Assembly (NCBI RefSeq): GCF_001610835.1
Contig: NZ_CP011270.1
Span: 6,094,001-6,158,000, forward strand
DNA: 64,000 bases
Source: Planctomyces sp. SH-PL14
Lineage (GTDB): Bacteria; Planctomycetota; Planctomycetia; Planctomycetales; Planctomycetaceae
Direction: 5' to 3'
Below the pieces are notes generated by a model, which saw only the letters and a list, made by a program, of their open reading frames with translations, ran no database searches and was not told the DNA's origin. The translations under genes were made by a program, and so were the position numbers. Below, piece after piece: positions 25,472 to 35,600 of this stretch. Numbering within the stretch: position 1 is the first letter of the stretch; each line of letters begins with the position of its first letter.

Positions 25472-28400
25472 ATGCCTGTGCGTCTTCTCGTCCTGGCGGT
25501 CTCCTGCTCACTTCTCGTCTCGACCGCCTGGGGACAGCCTCCGCGCGAACGACGCGGCGGATTCCAACGGACCATCCACGCCATCCGCGACGCCCGGATC
25601 GTCGTCTCCGCCGGCGAAGCCGCGATCGAAAAAGGGACGATCGTCATCCAGGACGGCTTCATCACCGCCGTCGGCGACGAGGTCGCCATCCCCCCCGGAG
25701 CCCACGTGATCGAAGGGGCCGGACTCGTCGTCTACCCGGGCTTCATCAACGCCCTCGCCGACATCCCGCTCCCGCCCGAACGACAGCCCGCACCGGGGGC
25801 CGGCCGGAAACTGAACCTCGAACAGTATGCCCTGGCGGTCACGCCGCCGGACAACCGCCGCGGACTCACGCCGGAGTTCCCACTCTCGAGCCGGCTGACC
25901 TGGGACGAAGCAGGACAAAAGCCGTACCGCGAAGCCGGGTTCACCACGGTTCACGCAGTCTGGGCCGCTCCCATCGCCGCCGGGCAGACCTGTCTCGTCA
26001 CGACCTCGGGAGCACCGCTGCGGGAGAGCCTGATCGCTGATCCCGTCGCCGCCACGTTCCTCCTCGCCCCGCCCCGCGGACGCGACGACGAATCGACCCG
26101 CTACCCGGCGACCTTCATGGGAGCCGTCGCTCACCTGCGGCAGGCGTTCCTCGACGCCGAACACCACGCGAAGCATCGGCAGCTGTTCGACGGAGGAGCG
26201 GGCGACCTGCAGCGGCCTGTCGAAGATGCAGCCCTGGAGACCCTGACCCGCGTCCGCGCGGGAGAACTGCGGGCGCTGTTCCTCGCGCGGCTCAGCCGCG
26301 ATCAGGACCGCCGCGAGGTCGACGAAGGAGCCCGGATGTTCGGCTTCCTCCCGTCCAATACGGAGCGGGACCGGATCCGGCGGGCGATCGCGTTCGCCGG
26401 CGAGCAGGGGCTCGATCCGATCCTTTCGGTCGGGACCGACGCGGCAGAAGTCGTGGACGAACTGGAGAGCCGCGAGCGGCCGGTGATCCTGGAACTCGAT
26501 CTGGGGGAGGAGCCGGAAGAGCCCAAGGCCAAGCCCGAAGACGAAGCCAAGGCGATTCGCGCGGACGTTCCCGCTCCGCAGCGGCAACGGGAGTACCTCA
26601 AGGCGGAATGGAAGCGGCACGCGGGAGCCGCCGCGGCGCTGCATGAGGCGGGGGTGTCGTTCGCTCTGGCAACGCGGGGGCTCAAGCAGCCGGGGGACCT
26701 GCTCAAGACCGTCCGGATCCTGATCGAGCAGGGGCTCGACGAAGCGACCGCGGTCGCCGCGCTCACGAGCGTGCCGGCGGAGCTCCTGGGGCAGTCGGCC
26801 CACATCGGGTCGCTCGCCGAAGGGCACTGGGGGCACGTCACGGTCCTCGCGGCGCCGCTGAAGGAGAAGCACGCCAAGCTGCGGTACGTCCTCGTCGACG
26901 GGGCGCTGCATGAGTTCAACGCGCCGGAGAAGGAGAAGTCGTCGAAGCCGGCCGACAAGCCGACCGTGCACCTCGACGGGACGTGGCAGGTTCGGATCGA
27001 TCAGGGAAATGAAAAATCGACGTCGGCGACGCTGGAACTCGCCCAGAACGAGGCGGCGCTCTCCGGGGGTTTCACGAGCGACCAGGGGGCGGGCCGGGTC
27101 TCGTCGGGGAAGGTGACCGGGAAGAGTTTTCGATTCACCGTCGAGATTGGAGCAGGCGAGAAGACGCTGACGCTGAAGTTCGAAGGCGAAGCTGAGGATC
27201 AGGACGGTGAGCAGCGGTTGAAGGGCAAGCTCGTCCCGCCGTTCGGGCCGGAGACGACCTTCACCGCGACGCCGAAGACATCGAAGAACAAGACGGAGAA
27301 CGAGGCCAAGCCGGAGTCTTCACCGGAAGAGAAGAAGCCCGCGAATCCGATCTCGCTGTCGATCGACGACGGCGAGCCGGCGATGGCGAAGGAGGCGTCG
27401 AAGCCGGAATCCGCGGATTCGAAAGAGGCGACGAAGAAGGGGAAGGCCAAACCGGCCCCGCTGCAGCCATTCGATCCGGAGCTGTTCCCGACGGAGCTGC
27501 CGCCCGACCGCGAGCGGCCGATCGACCGGACCGAGGGGAACCTGTTCGTCCGCGGGGCGACGGTCCTGACCGGGACCGGCGAGACGTTGGAAGAGGCTTC
27601 GATCCTGATCCGCGAGGGAAAGATCGCCGCGATCGGGAAGGATCTGGAGCCGGATGAGGGGATGCGGGTCATCGACGCGCGGCGGCACTGGGTGACGCCG
27701 GGGCTGATCGATACCCACAGCCACATCATGTTCGACGGCGGTCTCAACCAGGTGAACGAGGGGACGCAGTCGATCGTCTGCGAGGTCCGGGTTCGTGACG
27801 TGATCGCCACCCGCGACGTGGCCGAGTACCGGGCGCTCGCCGGTGGTCTCACGACCGCGCGGCTCCTGCACGGCTCGGCGAATGCCATCGGCGGGCAGGA
27901 TGCCGTCGTGAAGCTCAAGGTTGGGGACGGACTGGATGAGCACCTCGTTACGGATCGGCCGCTCGGCGTGAAGTTCGCGCTCGGTGAGAACGTGAAGCGG
28001 AACCCGAACCGGTTCCCCCACACGCGGCTCGGCGTCGAGGCGACGCTCAAGCGGGCGTTCTTCGAGGCCCTCGACTACCGCCGCGAGTGGATCGCCTACG
28101 AGAAGGCGAAGAAAGCGGCCGGACGAAAGGGTGACGAGATCCTCCCTCCCCGCCGCGACCTGCGGCTGGAGCGGCTGGTCTCGATCCTGAACGGCGAGAC
28201 GCTGATCCACTCCCACTGCTACCGCGCGGACGAGATCCTGATGCTGCTGCGGACCGCCGACAGCCTGGGAATCCGGGTGCAGTCGCTCCAGCACGTTCTG
28301 GAGGGGTACAAGATCGCCCCCGAGATCCTGAAGCACGGGGCGAGCTGCAGCACGTTCTCCGACTGGTGGGCCTACAAGGTCGAGGCGTACGACGCGACGG

Positions 28401-29977
28401 CCTACAACGCGTCGCTCCTCAACGAGGCGGGGGTCAGCACCGTCATCAAGAGCGACAACGCCGAACTGATGCGGCACATGAACTTCGAGGCGGCCAAGTC
28501 GCTCAAGTACGGCAACATGCCTCCCGACGACGCCCTCGCCATGGTGACGCTGAACGCAGCCCGCGAGATCGGGCTCGACAAGCGGATCGGGTCGATCGAG
28601 GTCGGCAAGGACGGAGACCTGGCGATCTTCAGCGGGCACCCGTTCAACACCTTCGGCAAGTGCGTGGCGACGGTCATCGAAGGGGAAGTCCGGTACGAGC
28701 AGGCGAAGCAGCCGACCGCGATGTCCGAGGCGGGCCGCAAGCGGGCGGCTCTGGCGCCGAAGCTCGTGATGGCGGCGGACGAGGTCCGGGCCAAGGCGCT
28801 CGTGATCCCTGAGAGCGAGAGCGGCGTCTATGCCATCGAGAACGCGACGATCCATCCGGTCGAAGGGCCGGATGGGATCGAGAACGGGACGCTAGTGATC
28901 GCCGACGGCAAGATCCAGGCGGTCGGCCGGGACATTCCGGCGCCCGAGGGGGCGACGATCATCAATGCGACGGGCCTGCACGTTTACCCGGGGCTGATCG
29001 ATTCGGGGTGTCTCGTGGGGGTTCACGAGATCGATGCGCTCGACGTGGGCCAGGACCACTCGGAGAACGGGCCGTTCCAGCCGGACCTGACCCCCTCGAC
29101 GGCGCTCAATGTCGACTCGGAGCTGTTGCCGGTGGCCCGCGCGGGGGGGATTACGGCGGCGCTGATCCGGCCGCGGAGCGGGATCATTGCCGGGCAGTGT
29201 TCGCTGATTCAGCTCAGCGGGTGGACCGCTCCCGAGATGACGATCCGCGAGGCGGTCGGGCTGGCGATCAACTGGCCGACAAAGGCGGAGGAGATCGATT
29301 CGCTCAAGGAGTTCTTCCGCACGGCCCGGCGATATGACGAGCTGCGCGCTCAGGAGAAGCCGGGGAAGGAGACGATGGTCCGCGATCCGCGGTTTGAGGC
29401 GATGCGGCCGTATCTCAAGCGGACGAAGCCGGTCTTCGTCGAGGGGCATACGCGGAAGCAGATGGCGGAGGCACTGCTGTGGGCGGAGGAGGAGAAGCTG
29501 CGCGTGGTCCTGACGGGGGCGACCGATGCCTGGAAGCTGGCGGCGGAGATCAAGGCCCGGAAGGTGCCGGTGATCCTGGGGCCGGTGATGCGGCCGCCGC
29601 TGGAGGGATGGGACCCGTTCGACGCCCCGTATGCAAACCCCGGGCGGTTGTTTGAGGCCGGCGTGCCGTTCGCGGTCCGCTCCGACGAAGAGGCGAACGC
29701 CCGCAACGCACCGCTCGAGGCGGGATTTGCGGTGGGGTATGGGTTGCCGGAGCGGGAGGCGCTCAAGGCGGTGACGCTCGGGGCGGCGAAGATCCTGGGT
29801 GTCGAGGGTGAGCTCGGTTCGCTGAAGGCGGGGAAGCGGGCGAATGTGATCGTGACGGACGGTTCGCCGCTGCAGCATTCGACGCAGTTCAAAGCGGTGT
29901 TTGTCAGCGGCCGGCCGTATGCGCCGGAGAGTCGGCAGACGCGGTTTTATGAGAAGTACCGAGAGCGCTTGAAGTAG
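25472..29977 (+). CDS. giant exported protein with three amidohydrolase-like modules
   Basis: The product has 1,501 residues with a signal peptide (LLVLAVSCSLLVSTAWG). Module 1 (about 30-480) begins IRDARIVVSAGEAAIEKGTI and lacks metal His residues (YPGFINALADIP). A beta-rich insert (about 490-590) and a Lys/Glu/Pro linker follow. Module 2 (about 689-1090) has the intact metal motif D747-T-H749-S-H751 plus HSHCYRADEI and SDNAELMRHMNFE. Module 3 (about 1116-1500) begins YAIENATIHPVEGPDGI and again lacks HxH (YPGLIDSGCLVGVHE). So only the middle module looks catalytic. Amidohydrolases hydrolyse cyclic amides or peptides; the substrate is unknown. The ATG at 25472 is set by the signal peptide. 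Confidence 0.87.
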   Translation: MPVRLLVLAVSCSLLVSTAWGQPPRERRGGFQRTIHAIRDARIVVSAGEAAIEKGTIVIQDGFITAVGDEVAIPPGAHVIEGAGLVVYPGFINALADIPLPPERQPAPGAGRKLNLEQYALAVTPPDNRRGLTPEFPLSSRLTWDEAGQKPYREAGFTTVHAVWAAPIAAGQTCLVTTSGAPLRESLIADPVAATFLLAPPRGRDDESTRYPATFMGAVAHLRQAFLDAEHHAKHRQLFDGGAGDLQRPVEDAALETLTRVRAGELRALFLARLSRDQDRREVDEGARMFGFLPSNTERDRIRRAIAFAGEQGLDPILSVGTDAAEVVDELESRERPVILELDLGEEPEEPKAKPEDEAKAIRADVPAPQRQREYLKAEWKRHAGAAAALHEAGVSFALATRGLKQPGDLLKTVRILIEQGLDEATAVAALTSVPAELLGQSAHIGSLAEGHWGHVTVLAAPLKEKHAKLRYVLVDGALHEFNAPEKEKSSKPADKPTVHLDGTWQVRIDQGNEKSTSATLELAQNEAALSGGFTSDQGAGRVSSGKVTGKSFRFTVEIGAGEKTLTLKFEGEAEDQDGEQRLKGKLVPPFGPETTFTATPKTSKNKTENEAKPESSPEEKKPANPISLSIDDGEPAMAKEASKPESADSKEATKKGKAKPAPLQPFDPELFPTELPPDRERPIDRTEGNLFVRGATVLTGTGETLEEASILIREGKIAAIGKDLEPDEGMRVIDARRHWVTPGLIDTHSHIMFDGGLNQVNEGTQSIVCEVRVRDVIATRDVAEYRALAGGLTTARLLHGSANAIGGQDAVVKLKVGDGLDEHLVTDRPLGVKFALGENVKRNPNRFPHTRLGVEATLKRAFFEALDYRREWIAYEKAKKAAGRKGDEILPPRRDLRLERLVSILNGETLIHSHCYRADEILMLLRTADSLGIRVQSLQHVLEGYKIAPEILKHGASCSTFSDWWAYKVEAYDATAYNASLLNEAGVSTVIKSDNAELMRHMNFEAAKSLKYGNMPPDDALAMVTLNAAREIGLDKRIGSIEVGKDGDLAIFSGHPFNTFGKCVATVIEGEVRYEQAKQPTAMSEAGRKRAALAPKLVMAADEVRAKALVIPESESGVYAIENATIHPVEGPDGIENGTLVIADGKIQAVGRDIPAPEGATIINATGLHVYPGLIDSGCLVGVHEIDALDVGQDHSENGPFQPDLTPSTALNVDSELLPVARAGGITAALIRPRSGIIAGQCSLIQLSGWTAPEMTIREAVGLAINWPTKAEEIDSLKEFFRTARRYDELRAQEKPGKETMVRDPRFEAMRPYLKRTKPVFVEGHTRKQMAEALLWAEEEKLRVVLTGATDAWKLAAEIKARKVPVILGPVMRPPLEGWDPFDAPYANPGRLFEAGVPFAVRSDEEANARNAPLEAGFAVGYGLPEREALKAVTLGAAKILGVEGELGSLKAGKRANVIVTDGSPLQHSTQFKAVFVSGRPYAPESRQTRFYEKYRERLK

Positions 29978-30042
29978 GTCTCTTTTGATCCCCGGGTCCA
30001 GGGCAGGGGCCCAGGCGGGGGGAGGATCGGGACGGGACCTGC

Positions 30043-30058
30043 GGCGGATCAATCCGCC
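30043..30058. terminator. perfect short hairpin
   Basis: GGCGGAT-CA-ATCCGCC forms a perfect 7-bp stem 66 bases beyond the amidohydrolase stop. It overlaps the stop codon of the weak minus-strand gene. No T-run follows, so the terminator call is tentative. Confidence 0.4.
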
Positions 30059-30231
30059 GGATCGTCGCGCGGCGGACGTTCGTCAAACGGTATGAAATCA
30101 TCGATGACGCCGCTCGGGAGTCCTCCATGCTGCGTAGCCACGTTGAAGGCAAACGGCGGCGGGTAGAGGAAGTGTCCGAAAATCCAAACGGACATCCAGA
30201 CCGTCGGATAGACGGCAATATGGCAACACAT
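30049..30231 (-). CDS. possible small membrane protein
   Basis: The product has 60 residues. The N-terminal part (HIAVYPTVWMSVWIFGHFLY) is one aromatic-rich hydrophobic helix, followed by a polar, acidic tail (FIPFDERPPRDD). The ATG at 30231 is chosen; a GTG lies 27 bases upstream. The composition is protein-like, unlike shadow frames, but there is no known family and no strong ribosome site. Confidence 0.4.
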   Translation of the reverse strand: MCCHIAVYPTVWMSVWIFGHFLYPPPFAFNVATQHGGLPSGVIDDFIPFDERPPRDDPAD

Positions 30232-30655
30232 ATCGACAACCCGCCCGATCCGTTCCACAGCCCTAGCCCCGTCGATGGATTCGGCCCGACCCCATCACGA
30301 CTCGGGACATTCTGCGAATCAGGCGGACTTTGGCAAGGGCGTTTCGTTCGTTTTTTAGTCGCCGTTCAGGGAACGTGGCTTCGCGGAATTATGGGCTGGT
30401 CAAAGTGAGGCTTCGTCCGGCCTGCATCATTTGAATATGCTCTTCGGACGCGTGCCGGTTGGCATGGTTCGGCCAGGACGGGTGGCACGCCACGGAGACT
30501 TTGCGAAGGGGCGCGGCCGACGATCGGCGAAGAGTTATCAAATCTGGCTTGACCACGCCCTTCGAAGACACAGGACCTGCCACCCGACCCGCTTGTCTGG
30601 CGCTGCTGACCTACCTGTTGTTCGTCAGCCGGCTTGCCTATCACGAGTTCTCTCG

Positions 30656-30832
30656 GTGATCGTCCGGTGTCTGATCGATCTGTCGAATGTCCTTGCTGGC
30701 GGTACGATCGACATTCCTGCGAGACTTGTAGCGAGCAAGGAGCAGCTCAGAGGGCACTTCGCCGCGCTGGAGTCCATGCTCCGACGCTTCGAGTATGAGA
30801 ACAGGTGGACGAATGGGGCGAGTGACCTATAG
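30656..30832 (+). pseudogene. possible small protein or C-terminal gene remnant
   Basis: The 58-residue frame (LIDLSNVLAGGTIDIPARLV, then SKEQLRGHFAALESMLRRFE) looks protein-like, while the same frame upstream does not. It may be the tail of a decayed gene or a small protein with a GTG start. No family is recognised. Confidence 0.3.
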
Positions 30833-30915
30833 ACGTACCCGACGGAGGGGACGGCAAAGCCTCCACTTGATCGCGTTCGAGTGTGTACCGGCGTGGAGAG
30901 GATGAGGTGGAGTTC

Positions 30916-31857
30916 ATGAAACGCCCTCGAGACGTTCGCCTGAAGCACGGCGGCCGATGGATCCTGTCCCCACTGTGCGCGGCGGTCTTCTGCGTGTTGT
31001 CAGCTGATGCTCACGCCCAGGATCCCGTCCGGCTCTATGTCGACGGAGTTCTTGACGACGACAACGGAGCCGGAATCGCGGGCCGCAGTTTTCTTGTGCT
31101 GGCGGCCGATGCGCTGAGAGAGGTCTCTCCATCGCAATGGCAACCCAACGCCGTCGAGGCCTCGGACGTGTCGCTGGCCCTCCTCTATGGCGGGCAGTTC
31201 ATGATGGCCGGCAGGGACGACTCCGTCCGCACGCCTGAGGCAGCGGAACAGATGAAGCCGCGGGCAACGTGGTTTCTCGGGTTCATGGAAGGCAGAACCC
31301 GGGTGGCTGTTCCCCGCTGGTGGAAGGACGCGCTTCTTTCGATCGAAGCTCCGGAGACGGCGAAACAGGGACACGGCGTCTCGTTTCGAGATCTGGAGGA
31401 CATCATTTCCCGGCAGCAGAAGCTTGCCGTCGAAGAAGCCCCTAAGGGAACGTTCCGGCTCAAGTGTGATGCGAGGGAAATCTCCATTTCCGATCATGTC
31501 CTGGAGCCGACCGGAATCAGCATGGCAGGGTCTCTCGGCTTTGGAGACACCATCGCAGCCACACTGGCTGATGACACTTTGTGGCTGGCGGTGTCCTCTG
31601 ACAGCTCGTGCTCCCTTGTCTCCGTGGACCTGGGCGAGAATCAGGTCCATTGGCATCGCAAGGCGTGGATGGCCGTTCCGACACCGGCTGGCTCGAGCGG
31701 TATGGGCGTCGGTCCAGGGTGGGTGAGCCTGGTGCGGGCAAAGAACGAGATCGCCGTGTTCGGCGGAAATCACGATGGTCTGTACGCGAACTCATTCGAC
31801 GCAACGACGGGAGTTCCCCGGTGGCGATTCTTTACTGGTCGACTTGGGATGAACTGA
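30916..31857 (+). CDS. secreted protein of unknown function
   Basis: The product has 313 residues. A long basic N-region and the signal segment WILSPLCAAVFCVLSADAHA lead into a mature chain beginning QDPVRLYVDGVLDDD. The C-terminal third has short strand-turn blocks (TLWLAVSSDSSCSLVSVDLG, ANSFDATTGVPRWRFF) like propeller blades, but there are too few for a full propeller. The start at 30916 gives the best signal peptide. I do not recognise a family. It stands apart from the neighbouring genes. Confidence 0.62.
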   Translation: MKRPRDVRLKHGGRWILSPLCAAVFCVLSADAHAQDPVRLYVDGVLDDDNGAGIAGRSFLVLAADALREVSPSQWQPNAVEASDVSLALLYGGQFMMAGRDDSVRTPEAAEQMKPRATWFLGFMEGRTRVAVPRWWKDALLSIEAPETAKQGHGVSFRDLEDIISRQQKLAVEEAPKGTFRLKCDAREISISDHVLEPTGISMAGSLGFGDTIAATLADDTLWLAVSSDSSCSLVSVDLGENQVHWHRKAWMAVPTPAGSSGMGVGPGWVSLVRAKNEIAVFGGNHDGLYANSFDATTGVPRWRFFTGRLGMN

Positions 31858-31974
31858 GTCACGTAGGGTGCGGTGAGTCTTCGAAACGCTTCGGGACAAT
31901 CGCCAAAGGAGCTGGTGCGTTTCGAAGTGCCTCAACGCACCCTGCGAAATGATCCCTGCCGCATCCGGCAGCGA

Positions 31975-32193
31975 TCACTCCTCGTACGACGAGCCTGAGT
32001 TCGTGGCTTTGCGGACCAGGACGCTCAGGGCGATGAGCGCGAGTCCGCTGACGGCGATGGCAGTCCCATGCTGCATCCGCTGCCGGCTCTCAGGGGTTGG
32101 GGGGCTCCGAGGCACGCCGTGGAGAACGACGCCGAAGGCGAGAATCAATACCCCAACAGAGACGACCGTCCAGAAAACGTACCCTGGTCTCAT
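31975..32193 (-). CDS. small two-helix membrane protein
   Basis: The product has 72 residues. Two clear transmembrane helices lie at about residues 5-26 (YVFWTVVSVGVLILAFGVVL) and 42-61 (GTAIAVSGLALIALSVLV). A short Pro/Arg loop joins them, and the tail is acidic (SSYEE). The ATG is at 32193. No family is known to me. It converges with the secreted-protein gene on the left. Confidence 0.6.
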   Translation of the reverse strand: MRPGYVFWTVVSVGVLILAFGVVLHGVPRSPPTPESRQRMQHGTAIAVSGLALIALSVLVRKATNSGSSYEE

Positions 32194-32445
32194 TCCTATC
32201 CCTCCGTTTCATGCCGGAGAGCGCTTGGGCCAGATCTTACGGTCGCCGGGCGAAGAGGGTAGGGCGGTGAGGTACCGCAGCGCCGCGAGCGGTTGACAGC
32301 CGGGGACGCGTTTCCTCGTCTGCGCACCGTCGCTAAGGCTTTGAGGGGCAGCGCCGCAGCCGGTCCGGCTCACAAGCCCTGCTGGCCCAATGCTGCCGGC
32401 AGGGACCGAAGAGGCGGATTGTTGCCGTGCGCCGTTCGTCCTCTG

Positions 32446-32532
32446 CCGTCCCTGACGGGACTCGGACGGTGGGCCGGTCTGTGTCCCCCCGTTGAAACGG
32501 GGGGCTATTCTCGGTCGTCCCTGACGGGACTC
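32446..32532. repeat. GTCCCTGACGGGAC palindrome pair around a strong hairpin
   Basis: GTCCCTGACGGGACTC occurs at 32448-32463 and 32517-32532. Between them CCCCCCGTTGAAACGGGGGG (32485-32504) makes a 6-bp all-GC hairpin. These units resemble short structured repeats common in planctomycete spacers. Together with 32625-32640 they fill the gap beyond the stop of the 1,174-residue gene. Confidence 0.7.
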
Positions 32533-32624
32533 TCGTTGTGGCCCCGCCTATCTGGGTGCATCTGTGTGGATCCGCGGCTCGATTCCTTCCGGGGGACCGT
32601 GGCGGGGCGTTGAACGCGGAATCA

Positions 32625-32640
32625 GGGGGCTGACGCCCCC
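32625..32640. terminator. GC-rich hairpin beyond the PEPCK-like gene
   Basis: GGGGGC-TGAC-GCCCCC forms a perfect 6-bp stem with a 4-base loop 31 bases beyond the stop codon at 32671 of the minus-strand gene. A short pyrimidine-poor tail makes an intrinsic terminator possible but not certain. Confidence 0.45.
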
Positions 32641-32670
32641 CGCTCGCCTTTGCGAAGACGCCCGCGATGC

Positions 32671-35600
32671 CTACTTGTACTTCTTCGACGGGCGGAACGT
32701 CGGCTGGCGGCCGAGGGTGCCGATCAGGTCCTGGAGGAACGCCGGGCTGGAGACCCGCTGGAGCTCCGTCTGGGCGTTCTCGAGGTCGGACGGCCGGGCG
32801 AGGCCGTCGGCGATCTTCTGCCGGAGATAGTCCACCTTGCGGCTCCACAGGGCCACTTCCTGACGCTGCTTGGCGGTCAGGCGGGCCTGGTACCAGTCGC
32901 TCTTGAGGACGTTCTCCTTCGTGAACATCGCCCGGATCGACGGGTCCCGCTCGTCTTTCCCTTCGTACTTGCCGTGGGCCATGATCGAGAGCAGGGCCTT
33001 CAGCGGCGGGCAGGCTTCCTCGATCGAGTCGTCCTCGAAGTACTGCTTCGCCACCCGCTCGTAGGCTTCCATGATGTACAGGATGCCGTCCGCGTAGGAG
33101 TCCTCGTCCTGCGTCTCCGGCTCCAGGATGCTCTTGTTGAACACCTTGTCCGGGTTGTCGAAGACGCGGCCGAAGAACTGCCGCACGAAGCGGTCCGTGA
33201 TCCGGTAGCCGAGCCGGCGGGCCGGGATCTCCTGGCCGGTCTTGGCCCACTTGAAGTCCGGGACCGCCTTCAGCAGCCCCTCGCGGATCAGGTACTTCGG
33301 ATCCCGTTCCTCGGCCGAGAGCCGCGACCAGACTTCCGGCATCAGGAGGCTGATGTCGTGCTCGAAGAGAGCGTGCGGGCCGATGTGGCCGGCGGCGGTC
33401 GAGTACCCGCTGACGCCGGTCAGGAGGGCGCTCAGGAGCGCGGCGTTGAGGTCCGACGTGAACAGGAGGGCGTTGAACGGCCCCTTCGTCAGCGAGCCTT
33501 CGGATCCCGCTCCGGTCGTCGACGGGCTCTTGCCGGTCAGCGAGCAGATGAAGTCCATGAACAGCTCGGGGAGCTCCTGGTAGTGCAGCGGCGCGTAGAC
33601 GGCGAGGCTGCGGATCCCCTTGTCGTGCTCGGGCGGGTTGTTCCGACGGCCGGAGAGGACGGCGTCGACCGGCATGTGGACCGGCTGGGCCGCCTTGAGC
33701 TTGCGGAACAGCCGCGTCCCCATCTCGGCGACGTACTTGTTCAGCGGCACGACCATGTCCGGCCGATCCTGGAGGTAGCGCGGGTTCTTGGTGATCCCGC
33801 CGCCGATCCGCCGCGGATTGGCGGAGCAGACGACGTAGCCGCTCTCTCCCTTGGTGACCGACTGCAGGAGGTCCTTGACCGGCGGCGTGAAGGCGTCGAA
33901 GTCGACGACTTTCTCCACCATCTGCTCGACGGCGTCCCGGGTCAGGGGCTCGTAGTTCGAGATGAAGTTCACGTTCCGGCGGGCCAGGTCCGCTTCGGCC
34001 TGCTTGTCGAGACCGCGGTGGATGGCGTCGTCCGGACGCTGGAACAGGCGGTACTCGCAGTTGATGACGAACTTCGAGCTCGCCTCCATCGGCCGCGATT
34101 CCGTCGGGGCGGCGGTCAGGCTCACGTCGCGGCCAACGACCTGCGACGGCGGGACGACGACCGAGGCGCTGATGTCGTCCTCGGTCTGGACTTTGGCGGC
34201 GGCGGCGAAGTCCTGCCGGACCTTAAAGGTCCGCCAGCCGTTGTCCTCGGTGATCCCGACCCGGAGGTAGGTCCCGACGATCCGGCGGTTATCGACCTTG
34301 AGTTCGTGCCCGGCGCTGCCGTTGACGACGTCGACCGTGAAGTGCTTCCGCCAGTCGCTTCCCCAGTCCGGCTGATAGAACCGCTTGATGGCGAAGACGA
34401 TGGCGTAGATGTGGTCCGGGATCGACTTGAGGTACTTGTTGTACGCCTCGGAGTATTCGTCCGACGGCGTCAGGAGCTTGATCACGCTGCCGAGCGAGCG
34501 GTCCTTGCTGAGGATCGGGCGGCTCGGCTTGTCGCCGGAGCGCTTCTTCCGCAGCTCGTCGGACTTCCAGCGGTCGGCGTTGTCCCGCTCGAAGATCGAT
34601 TCGACGATCTTCATGTCGTTCTCGTAGTCGGCGACGTACACCGACCCGTACTGCATGTAGTCGACGAGGGACTTGCTGATCTCGCTCTTGCCGCCGCCGC
34701 TCACCGTGCAGGGCTTGTGGATGAAGATCCCTTCGCCCGCGGTCCCGATGAGCCGCCAGCTCGGGGCGCCGGGATGCTTCTCCATCCGCAGCTTGTAGCC
34801 CGAGGGGGACATGTAGACCCGGCCCGGGAGGAGCGGGATCGACTGCTCGGAGCCACCCTTCTTCCAGACGATCGTCTGGCGGTGGATGTCGGCCAGGGCG
34901 TCTTCCGGGATGTAGAACAGTTCCGGGAAGAACTTGTCGACGCCGTAGCCTTCGGGCTTCACGTCCATCCAGCCCGCGTACTCGCGGCTGACTTCGTCGA
35001 AGGTCGCGCCGTTGTAGCGGCGGCTGTTGAACTGGAAGCTGTCGCCGAGGTTCCAGCTCGGGAAGCAGAGGGCTCCGCCGGCGTGTTCCTCTTCGGCGTT
35101 CCCCATCAGGTTCGTGGCGTAGCTGATCTGGGTCTTGATCTCCTTCTTGCAGTAGCCGTAGTAGGAGTCGCTGATCAGCGTGACGATGACGCCGTCTTCC
35201 GTGCGGCAGGTGATCTTGAAGGCTTCCCCTCCGTTGTAGAGCTCGTCCTCCTTGTCCCAGCACATGCCGTCCCGCTTCTGCCGCTCGGTCGCCTTGCTGG
35301 TGTGAGGCAGGCCGACGTCCTTCTTGAGGACCTTCGTCAGGTGCGGGGCGAGGATGATGCAGCCGGTGTGGCCGGACCAGTGCTCGAAGTCGAGGCCGGA
35401 GTCGTTGGCCGAGATGAACGGGTCGCCGGCGTTGCCGAAGATCGACTCCACGAAGTCGGCGTTGCTGACGAGCATCCCCGGGGCGAAGAAGCGGACTTCC
35501 ATCGACCGTTCGGGAGAGAAGCCGGGGACTTCCGGCTGGACGACCGGCCGCAGGAGAAGCGAGGTCCAGGTCCGGGTCAGGTCCGGATCGGACATCGAGG

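Larger units (their letters stand above)
29978..30915. other. long spacer with weak small genes
   Basis: This region of about 940 bases holds no R300 copy and no clear gene. It contains a hairpin at 30043-30058, a possible small membrane-protein gene (30049-30231) and a possible C-terminal fragment (30656-30832). Its frames look broken and it is a little less GC-rich than the flanks, as in a decayed or acquired segment. Confidence 0.5.

Noticed and set aside
32446-32532. GTCCCTGACGGGAC units as a CRISPR remnant
   Set aside because: Only two units are present, they are palindromic, and the material between them is itself a hairpin, not a spacer.
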